Source: Amyelois transitella (taxonomy: Eukaryota > Arthropoda > Insecta > Lepidoptera > Pyralidae). From it: a DNA stretch of 64,000 bases. The stretch's first letter is position 1. Every line of letters starts with the position of its first letter. The notes under the pieces are model-generated. The model worked only from the letters and a program-made list of their open reading frames with translations. It was not told the origin of the DNA and searched no databases. Location: the NCBI RefSeq assembly GCF_032362555.1, contig NC_083517.1, positions 5,972,001 to 6,036,000 of the forward strand, given 5' to 3'. Below are positions 46,701-57,875 of the stretch, one piece after another. A program made the translations under genes and the position numbers.

Positions 46701-49700
46701 TGATTGTGTTTTAAACAATTATACTCATTTTCAGCTTGATGGGAATTAATGTAGCTTCATTCCTATTTTTTGGTCTAAATTGACCGAACTGACAATAAAA
46801 TGGAGAAATAAACCATCTACGCGAAGACCGACATCCGCGCGGACGGAGTCGCGGGGGAAAGCTAGTTGTTAATAAACAAGTAGATAAGTTTAAAAAGACT
46901 TCCTTTTCTAGAAGATATGTATGTATTTGTCGTTTATCTTCGTTCTTAATTCAACTTCCTAAACACACAACGAAAATCGATAAAGTTTACTACCGATCAT
47001 CTTAATACATAACATCATTGACAGGTGATTTAACATTGCTAGTTAGATTAGATATTCATTGGAGTACACAGTCGTGAGTACTCGTAATGACTCACATAAT
47101 TTGGGATATATATAAAGTGGGTTAAGACAACGGAAGTGATTCAATATTTATCGGAATCGGAACTACTTATGCGTCATCATGGTCATAGGTTCCGATTCAG
47201 CTGGGCTCTTTGCCAGCATCTTGAAGCTCCAGTCATAGAGTAGATATTCGCAATACCGCAAAAACTAATTTGGAGCGAATGTGAGTAACTCGCGGATTTG
47301 GCGCCGCGTTCACAATGCGACATGCGGTAACGGCATGCTACGACAGTGCCATTAACTAATGCTAAGAATACATGAGCTGAGAAACTTCTCCCATGAACAC
47401 ATGCGTTTAGAGAACAATGTTTTAAATAATAATCATTATGTATTGTTTATGTATGAACGGGACAAATTACACAGAAGAGTGACGAAACAAGTTCGAGACT
47501 TGTGTAACGAGATTAATAACTTAACGATATAACATTTTATAATAAATAATCATATAGATAAATATCCAAGACTACATCTACAATCAGAAAAAGTTCGTTT
47601 CTCATCATAACTTGGCCTGGTTTCGAAACCGGGACCTACTGTGACACAGACAAGGGCAAAACCGTTGCGCCACAGGGGCAGTTAATAGGGTGTACATACA
47701 TACATATAGTCACGTCTATATCCCACGTTCAGCTGTATCGATATATAATATGTAGATACATATATTATCATATCATTATATATATGTATTTATATACATA
47801 TTCACTCTACTATAAATGTTTATTCGTTATGCATTAGGAAAATGTTATTACACCACTTGTTTTCTTTTATAAATACTTAGTTACTGAGTCATAGGTACAC
47901 AAAATGAAGTCACGTAATTTGAAAAATTAAAAGGTCTAGGAATATTTCAATACTTATATTATTCAAAAGTTTTAAATAAACATAACAAAATGCTAGTACA
48001 AAATTAGATCGTTTAATATAATTATAGAAATTATGGCACTTTTATTATTTAAGGTGTCCACAGAAGTGACAGGTACCACAGAAAACATATACGTTTTAAA
48101 TAATCAGTCTTATCATAATTGCTTGTAATAACAAATAAAATTTCTTGTTACTATGCATTATTTGCTATCCTTAGTAAGTAAGCTCAAACAATATACTGTC
48201 TTCTTCTACCATCTATACGAGTATGTACCTACGTATTAACCACTTACAATTGAACTTAACAATATTAATAAAGTTTAATAATATCTTGTTTTTACTCTGA
48301 TAACTATGATTTAGTTCAACTTTAAAAATCATTCGATATAAAAATTCTAACAAAAATAATTACATTTATCCATAAAAAACACTAAAAACAACAAATTTAA
48401 ACAACAATTCCACAGGAAAGTTGTCCACAGAAAAGATAAATTGAATATAAAATTATCAAAAATCATATATTTTTAGGTTAAAATACAAGACCAAGTTAAT
48501 ACGAAATATACACCTCGTATCGCGTTAAGGCAGAATGTTTTTACAAATTATAACTAAAAACTTACTAAATTACACCAGGAACAGGAAAGATGCAGTGATC
48601 TCTCACAAAATTATAAAAAAAAAGATATTTCTTTCACTAAATATGATTTTTAGGACGTAATCACCACAGAACGACGCCGGCAAATGGCAGCCGTGCAGTA
48701 TTATCATTGCTATAAAAAATAATCATTGGTACGATTTTTTTGAAATTATAGAAGATTTAAAATTTAGGTCCACAGATGGGTCGCTAAATCGTGTAACTGA
48801 AAGTTTTTTTGAAATTTCGATGTGTTATTGTGATAATTAATTTAAATACTTAAAATATCAATTACGTTACGACTATTCACTGTTTTTAAATACATTTCCG
48901 CTAAAGATCCGCCTTTATAAACCAAGTTGTCTGCCCTTAAATATAGGGACAATACATCTGAACAGTTCACAGGAGGGTACGATAGTATTATTTTAGTTTT
49001 TTTAAAATTTAAAATACAAATAAAAAAGTTTTCTTTTTGTGTTTATTATAAAAATGAAGATGAATTGAGATCAAATTATTAAGTATGTTATTCTATAAAT
49101 TATTTTTCTAAATTAATCTTAAAGAGAACCCGTATTTATGTTTGACCCAACTATCTAATATCGAATTCTCCTCAACGCTCATTGCGTTTTTAAAGTGTGC
49201 AAGCAGAATACCAATTACTTAAAAAGTGAAAAAAAATAATTTGGCTCTCTTCGGCAACTTGTTTTTCTTCTGTCTTTACTGACGGTTTCAAGGCCTGATT
49301 CTACTTGTTTTAAAAAAGCAGTTTAGTTACCATCTGATACGACACCCAAATGGGTTCTAGTTCTTACTACAAACTAAGCTAGTGGAAACTTGTGACGGCA
49401 AGTTCTGTATGACGATACAGAATATAAATCGTGGGAGAGTTCGCTGATCAAACTCATTATAATAATAATAATTTGTTACTTTGTCATTCTGTTGTTACTG
49501 AGAATAGATACCTATCTAGTACCTACTTATTTACTGAATTCTTGGCAGATTTGATACTAATACGAGTAGGTAGTGTTAGTGTTTCGTGACGATCGAAATG
49601 TATTGAAAATAAAATGGCCAAATATATTGCAACTGTTTGGCAATTTCAGGATATTATAATTTTGATTAAAAATAATATATTAGTCACCGTTGTACCCACA

Positions 49701-52700
49701 TACTAGCACGTATTAAAAAGCTCTTTGATCTTTTATAGTAAGTACCTTTTGTTACTTGGGTATCTTCGATAAAAAACAAGGATAGCATTCTTTTTGTTGC
49801 TTTCTCAACTTAACACAAAATTTTAGTTATTGGCCGGACATTTGGGTAGAAAGGCCGGACACCCTACATTATTAATAGGTAAAACGAATTTTATGAAAAA
49901 TCAAGCAATCAAATAATTTGAATCACGTGGTTTTTTAACGTAGCCTGCACTAGGCCAAGTTCGAAAAAAGCTCGTTTGCGAAATGCGATTCCTAACAATA
50001 GTCCGACAGGCCGGATACCGGTGTTTTTTTGGCAAAAACTCTGCTGGAAACAACTCAAGATAGACGACTGCCCGAAGATTTAACTATCCTATTCTCTTGA
50101 GTAGGTATATAAACGAACGTCAATCGGATAAGTAACCTTTTGTGAGAAATATGAAGTGAACGTAGAGTGGCAATAAATGAAGCAAGCGGCTCAAATCCCG
50201 GCGTCAGTGTTATGACACCTTGATCCCAGTTAAGGGATGGCCCACAGCTTCCCTGTGGCGCTCACCCCTCGCCTCATTGAATTGCTAATGCCTGCGCCCC
50301 GGCGTGCCCTGTCTTAAATTGGAAATAAAGAGTAATATAGAAGATGCATGTTTGAGATACGAAGAATTGTTGGAATCATTGCTTATTCCACGATTTTTTA
50401 ATTTTTCTTTTGGGTGAAAGACTAGCAATCTTCGTCATAAGAATCTGAGTCCCATCTTAATGCTATGCAGCTGAACGTGGCCTGGCTGAACTATTTTGAG
50501 ACTAGCCCGTAAGGTAAAGAGATATACTTATATATAATATTGGATCATAGTAACACATCCAGTAGCCCGAATGTATAGGTTTCCTTATGCTGTTTTCCTT
50601 CACCATAGGAGCATCGGTTACGAACACTTAAACTCAAGTACACAACTCAGAAGAATCATTCATTATTTGTGACGCATTTCAACCTTAACCATTCGACCAC
50701 AAACGTTAAATTGCTAACTAGATAGAGTATAATAACAAAATTCCGCTTCATCACTAGTGGTCTAGATAAATTTAATTCGTGTTTAATGCGAGTGTGACTA
50801 AATGTAAATTTTGGTAGGTAGTTGAAAAAATATCAAACAGCCTTATTGATCGTGGGACGAAATTCCATGAACCGCTAAAAATAACATTTGAGTTGAGTGG
50901 TTGTGCGGCGGCGCCGGCGCCGACTGCGTCTGTAGGCGGGCAACAACCAATCGCGAAGATCCAGACTGCCCCAAACGAAGCCACCTCCTTCTACAAAGAA
51001 AATAAGAAACACGTTTTTATATTGTCACACAATAAAATCGACAGTAAAATATTTAAAAGAGGGTACACAAAAAATCCTTTCACATCTTTAGGTATTAGAT
51101 GATAACAAGAAAGAAAATTATACTGCATGTATAGAGTTGTATGAGTTATAGTTCTAACTTTCTAAGCATAGTTACTACACAGCGTAAATGTTGTCCAATA
51201 AGTTTACCTTCGATAAGCTGGAGCAGAAATACAGAAGTTTCGATAAGAGTTCAGGGAAAATTGAATGCACAAAATTTCCTAACTATACCTACATACATAC
51301 ATATAATCACGTCTATATCCCTTGCGGGGTAGACAGAGCCGACAGTCTTGTAAAGACTGATAGGCCACGTTCAGCTATTTGGTTTTAAGATAGAATTGAG
51401 ATTCAAACAGTGACAGGTTGCTAGTCCATCGCCTAAAAAGAATCCCAAGTTTGTAAGCCTATCCCTTAGTCGCCTTTTACGACATCTAGGGGAAAGAGAT
51501 GGAGTGGTCCTATTCTTTTTTAACTAACTGTCTTTCCCATTAAATACTTATTTTCGAAATCGATACAGACCTTTAGGGATGTACTTATAAGTTATCTGTA
51601 AAAGCAAAAGGGCAGAACACAATGGCATGTGTAAAAATCTAAAGAATTAAAAATCTAAATATGTACCTACACGAAACTCACACGGAATCAACAACAGAGA
51701 ACGTGAACGTTAAACATATTATTGTTTTAAATAAACTAAGATGTAGATTAAATAATGAAGTATAAGTAGTAGTAAAGAATGAAATGATAAGAAACAAAAT
51801 TAAGGCCCGTATTTTAATTTAATAAACACGACGCGGTCTTAGCTTTACATCGTAGCAGGTTGTACACTTGTAACATAGCAAGGTGGTCCTCGCATGAATG
51901 AGCCGGTTCCCTCGCTTTCACATTCACACGGGCCCGCATAGTGAACCACTGAATCATAGGTGGGATTGGAATCCCTGGCATGCGACCCGCGGACACTGAT
52001 CTCGCGACTTTCAGGATGTTCGTTTTGCAATGAATTGAGAGAATGACGTAATAACGGTAATGACGTACAAATGTAATATTGAGTAGCTTGTACTTAGGTA
52101 AGTGTTATGAAATATTTTTGTTGTAATTCACTTGCTTGTCTACTTGTTGCATAATAAAAAAAAATTGGCGATATTATTGTACATATATAATAATAATTTA
52201 TATATTTTTGTATTAAATATGGATTGTTCCCCATAGCACTCTAAGTTTACCTGTAATTGGTCGAGCAATAAGAATTCATTTATTTATATAACATACGTAT
52301 GTGCATGTCATATTGTATCGACTGTTGATAAGTTAAATAAATAAATAAATGGGTAGGTAGTTGAAAACTGAATGTACCATAGACCGTATTAGCTTCATGC
52401 AGGTTTTTGTTTGTCTCGCAGGCCTTGTATTCTAATTCCAAGTATGGGTTTCTCCTACGTACCCATTTGATAACAAATGTCAGTCTCTATCTCTAACCAT
52501 GCACTTTCATTGCAACAAGGTTTAATACTGTTTTATTAGTGTTATGTATATAGGTGGTACTTTAGAAATAATATTGGATTATATACATAGTACGTATAAA
52601 AGGTTCGTATGCAAGAAAACATTACAGCAAACATGTTTTCATGTGAGGCTTCAATATTTACTTCAACTCTTAAAAATATTTTAGAGGTACGATTCTCCAC

Positions 52701-55700
52701 TAGTATTCTAGCGTGAAGAGACTATAACTTGTATCAATTTGCGACATTACCTAAGTGAGATCATCGTCAATTTATCGAGTTGTACAAAACATATTAGATG
52801 AGACGTAGAGCCGTATTAAAATAACTCTATTATACGATTGTTATGTTCTACAAAATAAATTGCTGCCACCCTTGAAATATATTTAGCCAAACAGCAATAA
52901 ATTTTGAACTTGAAATTTGTTATTTCCATACTGGATTATGAGTTCTCGGTAAGTGTTTGAAGTGTCGGCCACCGGGCGGCTCCGGCCTCAGCTCCTCCTC
53001 ACGGAGGCCCCGCCTCGGCCCTCCTACGACTTAGACTCGAACGGTGGTGCCCAGGGCAAGCTGAGGCGATAATTTTATAATAGCAAAACATATTATATAT
53101 AACTAACTAGTCCTTTATAATTTCATACAGAGGAATAGTTTGTATTTTTTCCCGGTAACGAATGAATTCAAAAATCGAATAAAAGATTTCCAATTAAGTT
53201 CAGCACAGAAATTAAAAAACATACGATTTTTTTGATTCCTAAGTAAGCGAAATATAAAGTTCAAACGTTGGTCACTGAGAGGCAACGCAACCCTGGAAAA
53301 TATTGGTCTCTCTAAATTGTAAGCAAAGTAAACAATCTGTCGCCCATAAAAATATCAGAAATTTTTAAACATCCATTCGAAAAATCTTTCATGCGTCAGT
53401 GCGTCCGCGCCCCTCAATGTAGATACCTAAATAATTTAAGACTTCTTGGGCGTTACAACAATAATTGAAAGAAGCCATCTGCAATGTCTAGGCCAGAAAT
53501 TTAGCGGAGCCCCTTTGTAGTACTATATCTAGGCCAGAAAATTTAGCAGAGCCCCTCTGTAGTACTACAATTGGAAAAAGTAAATAATATAGACACATAC
53601 GCACGTAATACATAAGTATAACGTCTTTATGCCTTACAGAGTACAGACAGAGTCAATGCACAAAATAGGTCACGTCAACTGGATAGTTTAATAACGGAAG
53701 TAAGATTCAAAGATACTTTCTTAGTTACTAACCTACAGATTGGTGGGTAACTTTTACGTTGATTATCTTTTACAATCTTAATTAAATTTTAGATAGGTGA
53801 TTACATTGTCTACTTGTGGCACTTTATTTTATTTCACTACCACGCCGTCAACATAAATTTTTGCACATTGTGTCCCTCTATTAAATTGTAGAGCCTTATT
53901 TTTAAAAACTGGTAGGTACTGCTCCAATCAAGTGTAGGTATTTATGTATATTTATTTTATAACAAAGAATTCTCTAAGGTCGCTCGCTACCGCTATCAAC
54001 TTAAAGCACACACTACTTTTCCAAGAAACTGTGTCTAGCTGAGTGGCGGTCGTCGAGGTACATTAATTTACTTCGCCTTGACAGAGGTTAACTGGGTTTT
54101 CCCGCGCCACGAAATATGGCTTCAATCGTGGAGATGCAATTACTGATCTATTTTAGCAAACTCTTTTTGTTTGCCCGACTACTAGATATTTAAAAGAAAC
54201 ACTTTTTAGACCGTAACTGTGACTAATTACTAACTCTACATAAATTGGGAATTCCAGCGTTTTCTGTAAGCGTGTACCACCTGTAGATTTTGTAGGCACA
54301 ATACAAATCAAGATTTTGTAGCCACAATACTTACAAATTAAGATTTTGTAGCACGTAGGTGTAGGCAGCTTTTCAGGCCAAAAAAATATTGTAGTGATAC
54401 CTACCCACTGCAGTTTCGTCATTTTAAGGAAGTTCATTATATTAGAACGACATCAGGAAGAAATTTCTCCCACTTGGGAAATTAAACATAAATGCAGTCT
54501 ATATCCTTTACGGATAAGATAGAGCCAACAGACTTGAAAAGTATGAAAGCCCACGTTCAGCCGTGTGGCTTAATGATGTTATTGAGAATTAAATAGTGAC
54601 AGGTTGCTAGCCCATTGCCCACAAGAAGAATCTCAAGTTTATAAACCTTTCCCTTAGTCGCCTTTTACGACATTCATGGGAAATATATGGAGTGGTCCTA
54701 TTCTAAATGACGGGAACCACACAGCACGAAATTAAACCCCATGCTAAATATTACCCGACGGACTACAACGATGTAGGAAAGAAAATATTAGACGGGCACA
54801 TGTTACCTGCAGTGGATAAGTTCCCAATCGCTATTTATCCGACTGTTTTGCCTATCGTCAATCGCTTACTAGAGACAAATTATTGGGAATGGACGTTAGG
54901 TTACGGTTACCATTTACCGTCGGTCGGCCTATGGCTGTTTATTTTCTTAGGTTTATCAAAGTAAACCTTCTAAAAATAAAGTAAAAAGTTACAGTTGAAA
55001 ATATATGAATGTAATATGTACGTAATGGATGTTAGGTTACCGCAACCGTCGATTGGCCTAAAGCTGTTTATTTTTCTTAGGTATAACACAATAAAATAAT
55101 ATGAAATAATGTCGGAATTTAATATGTGCGTTTGCAATAAAATAGATCTGGCCGTTGACCGGTGGGTTAAGCTCCCAGCGGGCGGCGGCTATCGCGGCTC
55201 CCACGGGATCAACGCTAAGGCACCCTCCACTCTTTATTACATTCGTCTAAGTGATATATGATTCATAACCATTATCTGTGAATCACTGAAATTAATAATA
55301 TCTAGGGCTTAAACTACTCTACTAAATATATATTATATTATCTTTTGAGACAAGAATTTCAGATGTTTAATATTTACAAAATTTGTCCTTACTCCAGTTT
55401 ACTACTTTTACCATCTTATCAAAATGATTAATGCGTTGGTCATGTCATCATTATTATTTTGTCTCTTATGTCATTTCTATACTTACATATCTACCAAGGA
55501 GAGAAGGTCTATTCTTCTATATAAAAAGATTTGTTTTATTAATTTTCTTACTTCAATTTTCAAAATGATTGTTTCGATTTATAAACAAATTGTCCAAAAA
55601 ATAATCGTTTCGTTTAAATAAATAAGAATGGGCCTATCTAGATTGTATCGTATATCCCCAAAAGTCGGGCGCCGCCCCTCTTCGGTGGCTCATTTCCGGC

Positions 55701-57875
55701 ACACTCTCGGCTTCCGGTGCCGCATCCGCCCGTACATCCGGACTCAGTTGTAAACAATTATTCCAAAAAATAAGATTTTACATGCGCTAAAATACAATCA
55801 AACAATAAAAAAAGCAATTTTTTAATTCATTTAGTGAATGCAACTAACAATCTGAATGAATAAAATTTCGTGGGCTTTAAAATAATTTATTTTATAATGA
55901 AAATAAATGATTAACATTCAATTTATCCCTTAGGATTTTATTAATAGTATTTACTAAATTTTTATTCAGTGTATTGAGTGGTAAAACATTTTTTGAACTC
56001 CCAAATAACAGGTAACAGGACTATTTATATCTAGTGAGATTGAGGTAGTCAGGTGTCCCAGTAGTGTTGTGGTATCATATATATATATACTCGTATATAC
56101 ATACATTCATAGTGGTGGTATATATCATGGTGCGACAGTGGTGCGACCGAGGAACAATGCTGTGGCTGGGGCCACTCGACCATCGGCGGTTGCAACAGTT
56201 CTACCATGGTCAGTTTCTTCTTAGTTTTGTATCACAAGTATTTTATATTAGGTGATATAGTTAAGTGTTTCGGTGTAGTGTTGTGATGTTATGGTGTGAC
56301 AGCCCATTAATTCGCCCCATTCTTTGGTAGAATTATAATAAGAGGCCCAAAATGTAAAATAAATTATATATTAAGTCTATTAGTATGTGGACTTAACCTA
56401 CATACTAATCACGTCTCATCGTAGACGTTATGTTCCTTTCCATTTCTTCTTCATAACCCACGTCACACACCTACAGAAAAGCCAAAGTTAATAATTACAG
56501 GACTCGAAGGCAACGTTTTACTAGAAAGAATAGAATAAAATAAGAGTCCCAAGTTGATCGCTTTTCCTTGCTTGAATTTTATATTCTGTAAAGGAAGCAC
56601 ATACTATGTTGTTTCTTTGCTACCATACCATTATGAAAGAACATTCATCTTTGGCATATACTAAGATTTATTTTTCTGCTTTCTGCAGAATCATACGCGG
56701 GCGTGAGTGTGAGTGCGCGAGGCGGCGGTGGACAGGTGCAGCTGTGGCAGTTCCTGCTGGACGAACTGGACAGCGGAGCCCCCGGCATCTGTTGGGAGGT
56801 AAGGCACCTTATCCCATATTACAGACATTATCAGAATACCAATAACAATCTTATTTAAATCAATACATTCCAAATTCTGTTTGAATGTGTAATGTAGTAT
56901 TGAAACCTTTTCTTTGTCTACCCCGTAAGGGATAAAGAAGTGATTAAGTATATGTACGTATGTTATATACCAATATTCTAGACATTTAAAATGTTCGTAC
57001 TTTCTGGCAGGGTCCGTCCGCAGACGGCGAGTTCCGGCTGACAGACCCGGACGAGGTGGCGCGCCGCTGGGGCCGTCGCAAGCAGAAGCCGAACATGAAC
57101 TACGACAAGTTGTCGCGCGCACTGCGGTACTATTACGACAAAAATATTATGAGCAAGGTCAGCGTAACAGCGTCATGATGTCGAATATACATATAGTACA
57201 TATTTAGGTAATTAGGAGGTATCTTTCAGGCTGTTTGGGGAATAAATGATTGCCTGTGCTTCTTTCGGCCGTGCTCGTTTAGAAGGAACAGTCCGAAAAA
57301 ATCCTCGCTTGATCCTAAACTCCGTAGCAGCAGGGGGGGTACAAATGGGAACACTTGAACTTGAACGGAAAATAGGTCATCATCATCGTATCATACATAC
57401 ATAGATACGAACACGCCTATTTCCCATGTAGAAAGGTACAACTGCATACAATATATTTTTAATAAGCTAAAATTCTGAAGGCGGCTTTGTGTCAGCCGTG
57501 CACTTTCTCGAATAATCTCTCCCACATTTTTTATGCTAGAAAACGGGGACCGTGTTACGTTTTTTATTAGCAATTATTTCAAATAACGAGATTTTTATAA
57601 TGAGGCAATTTAAAAGATTTAGTCATCACAATGTTTTTTTTTGTCAGAAAGATTTCAAGCGAACCCATCAAAAATGTCATATTATTCACCAGGTTCAGGG
57701 CAAACGCTACGCATACCGTTTCAGCTGGGCGGGCCTACGTGCGGCGTGCCAGGCTCAGACGGAGGCGCCGCCCTACGCGCCCTACCCCGCCCCGGTGTCG
57801 TTCCCCTCCCTCCCGCCGTCGCAGTCATCCTCGCAACTTCAACCTTCAACCAGTGCGCAGCCTGGACACCAATAA
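34752..57875 (+). CDS. Ets21C: ETS transcription factor with Pointed domain, Ets21C-like
   Basis: Six exons, 34752-34824, 38786-38928, 39996-40146, 56689-56798, 57011-57157 and 57693-57875, join in frame to 268 residues. The N-terminus is acidic ([20 protein letters not shown]). Exons 2-3 encode a divergent Pointed/SAM domain ([19 protein letters not shown] ... [14 protein letters not shown]). Exons 4-6 encode the ETS domain: [30 protein letters not shown], the recognition helix [19 protein letters not shown] and GKRYAYRF, then AACQAQ as in fly Ets21C and a P/S-rich tail. The ERG/FLI-class ETS domain plus PNT points to Ets21C, a nuclear stress- and JNK-responsive regulator in Drosophila. An in-frame stop at 34608 makes 34752 the first ATG. 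The 16.5-kb third intron is full of transposons and carries an alternative first exon. The protein is shorter and the PNT more divergent than usual. Confidence 0.85.
35170..35374 (-). mobile_element. SINE with degenerate tRNA head, copy 2
   Basis: Nearly identical in body to the copy at 255-487, including the GATTGAGTTAGCCTCGAAG block and CAATCAGAAAAAGTTCTTTT. The tRNA B-box region is deleted and replaced by a short CTGCAGCTTCGATATC stretch. It lies in the first Ets21C-like intron. Confidence 0.8.
37368..38669 (+). mobile_element. Pogo-like DNA transposon, non-autonomous, complete ends
   Basis: A 1302-bp element in the first Ets21C-like intron. Its left end GGGGGAAGTCCC is mirrored at the right end as GGGACTTCCCCC, and both borders are flanked by TA, the target duplication of Tc1/mariner/pogo elements. 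The inner ends contain several GCCGGACA-like subterminal repeats. Inside is a broken transposase gene (37867-38455). The catalytic part is mostly deleted, so the element depends on another source for movement. Confidence 0.85.
37867..38455 (+). pseudogene. Pogo/jerky-type transposase pseudogene
   Basis: Starts [20 protein letters not shown] and continues [16 protein letters not shown], a psq-type HTH, then [20 protein letters not shown], a CENP-B-type HTH. Further on [20 protein letters not shown] leads to [12 protein letters not shown], the first Asp region of the DDE domain. Stop codons at 37999 and 38227 and a frameshift near 38400 break it. It ends after the first DDE motif, so the remaining catalytic residues are absent. 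Confidence 0.85.
39425..39780. repeat. Dispersed repeat, two facing pieces
   Basis: The 39425-39660 part is related in reverse orientation to 16770-16960 (shared TGTAGACAATGTGCATTCG and CGCTTTGGAAGAGGTAGTAG blocks). The 39665-39780 part is a second piece in the opposite orientation with TGACGTCAA and CTACCGCTTTCAAAG. Confidence 0.55.
42147..42182. repeat. Short palindrome, 14-bp arms
   Basis: AAGACTAGTCATAA at 42147-42160 is the exact reverse complement of 42169-42182 with an 8-bp loop. Confidence 0.85.
42584..42635. ncRNA. Hairpin with 23-bp arms, miRNA-like but short loop
   Basis: CTCGATTAACTACATTACTA... at 42584-42606 pairs with 42613-42635 with two imperfect positions, one able to form G:U. 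The loop is 6 nt. It could be a small hairpin RNA or a palindromic element remnant. No known family recognised. Confidence 0.25.
42875..43245. mobile_element. Two SINE family B copies in inverted arrangement
   Basis: 42875-43010 reads the family in minus sense (tail CATACATACATATAATCAC first). 43011-43245 reads it in plus sense from TTCCCATGGATGTTGCAAAA to ACTCTGCCTACCC. They meet head to head, forming a long imperfect inverted repeat. Confidence 0.65.
43292..44435. repeat. 572-bp tandem duplication, practically identical copies
   Basis: 43292-43863 repeats as 43864-44435. Every stretch I compared matched, including the CTGTCTGTCTGTATG run and the GCGCCGTAACATGTAGCGCC motif. The second copy continues into the left arm of the inverted repeat at 44400, while the first copy stops at the junction. 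The unit carries the AAACTTGGTATAATTATACC block common in lepidopteran non-autonomous elements. Confidence 0.92.
45001..46290 (-). mobile_element. Older LINE relic (C-terminal ORF), split by the RTE insertion
   Basis: The 46290-45874 part reads [55 protein letters not shown] and [15 protein letters not shown]. The 45249-45004 part reads [20 protein letters not shown] and [20 protein letters not shown]. This CxCG/GHHGLxC/RH signature followed by KRPDGMTL and ETLGP belongs to the C-terminal region of a widespread invertebrate LINE-type ORF. I cannot name the clade. One 1-nt frameshift lies just before the insertion point. Confidence 0.7.
45250..45866 (-). mobile_element. RTE-type LINE insertion, 5'-truncated, with 14-bp target duplication
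   Basis: CCGATAACTACATA occurs at 45236-45249 and 45867-45880, exactly flanking the insert. The minus-strand frame 45841-45269 encodes the C-terminal RT region: [71 protein letters not shown]. This is the tail of an RTE-like non-LTR element, and the 3' end is a TATG-type tail. Removing the insert restores a continuous reading frame of the host LINE relic, which confirms the borders. Confidence 0.88.
47455..47687 (-). mobile_element. SINE with tRNA-derived head, copy 3 (diverged)
   Basis: Shares ACGGGACAAATTACAC, the AATCAGAAAAAGTTCGTTTCTC block and the tRNA-like head with the copy at 255-487, but is more diverged. Located in the large Ets21C-like intron. Confidence 0.75.
51290..51525 (-). 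mobile_element. SINE family B, near full-length copy
   Basis: Plus-strand order: CATACATATAATCACGTCTA, TTGCGGGGTAGACAGAGCC, GGTTGCTAGTCCATCGCC, CCCTTAGTCGCCTTTTACGA, GAGATGGAGTGGTCCTATTC. The final GGGAACCACAC block is missing. Confidence 0.8.
53487..53570. repeat. 41-bp unit, two tandem copies
   Basis: The unit starting TCTAGGCCAGAAATTTAGC and ending TTTGTAGTACTA is repeated directly at 53528 with a few changes. Confidence 0.85.
54285..54360. repeat. Short tandem repeat, unit AGATTTTGTAG..., three copies
   Basis: Three successive copies of AGATTTTGTAG followed by a cacaatac-type spacer, of about 24 to 33 bp each. Confidence 0.75.
54480..54726 (-). mobile_element. SINE family B, near full-length copy
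   Basis: Contains TCTATATCCTTTACGGATAA, AGAGCCAACAGACTTG, GACAGGTTGCTAGCCCATTG, CCTTTTACGACATTCATGGG and the terminal GGGAACCACACAGC. Confidence 0.8.
56127..57875 (+). CDS. Ets21C: Short Ets21C-like isoform from an alternative first exon (predicted)
   Basis: An ATG at 56127 opens a frame ([20 protein letters not shown] ... QFYH) ending at a GT donor after 56208. The exon leaves one base, so it splices in frame to the exon at 56689, exactly as the Pointed-domain exon ending at 40146 does. The product would be 173 residues: a short unique N-terminus followed by the complete ETS domain (exons 56689-56798, 57011-57157, 57693-57875) without the Pointed domain. Drosophila Ets21C is known to have long and short isoforms, which makes this plausible. 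Against it: the exon is not recognised by homology and could be chance. Confidence 0.4.

Larger units (their letters stand above)
44400..46757. mobile_element. Composite element with ~300-bp inverted repeats around nested LINE relics
   Basis: The left arm 44400-44705 is matched, at roughly nine in ten bases by eye, by the reverse complement of 46459-46757. Both share CTACATTAATTCCCATCAAG at the outer end and GCAAAAAGTTGCAAGCGTCA at the inner end. Between them lie LINE fragments at about 45001-46290, themselves interrupted at 45250-45866. The outer right flank carries GGACGGAGTCGCGGG, a block frequent near termini of lepidopteran non-autonomous elements. Confidence 0.75.
40147..56126. other. 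Large repeat-filled intron of the Ets21C-like gene
   Basis: About 16 kb without a recognised exon until 56127. Annotated content: palindromes near 42147 and 42584, an inverted SINE pair at 42875-43245, the composite nest 43292-46757, SINEs at 47455, 51290 and 54480, short tandem repeats near 53487 and 54285. Unassigned GC-richer pieces lie at about 50190-50330, 51840-52030, 52975-53070, 55150-55230 and 55665-55740. The stretch 47700-50000 is comparatively free of recognisable repeats. Confidence 0.55.

Noticed and set aside
51814-52030. Overlapping minus-strand open frames near 52 kb
   Set aside because: No recognisable domain. The sequence looks like part of an unassigned repeat and lacks splice or promoter context.
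54707-54964. 85-residue plus-strand open frame starting near a SINE end
   Set aside because: It begins inside the SINE terminal block and matches no family I recognise; no splice or promoter context supports it.
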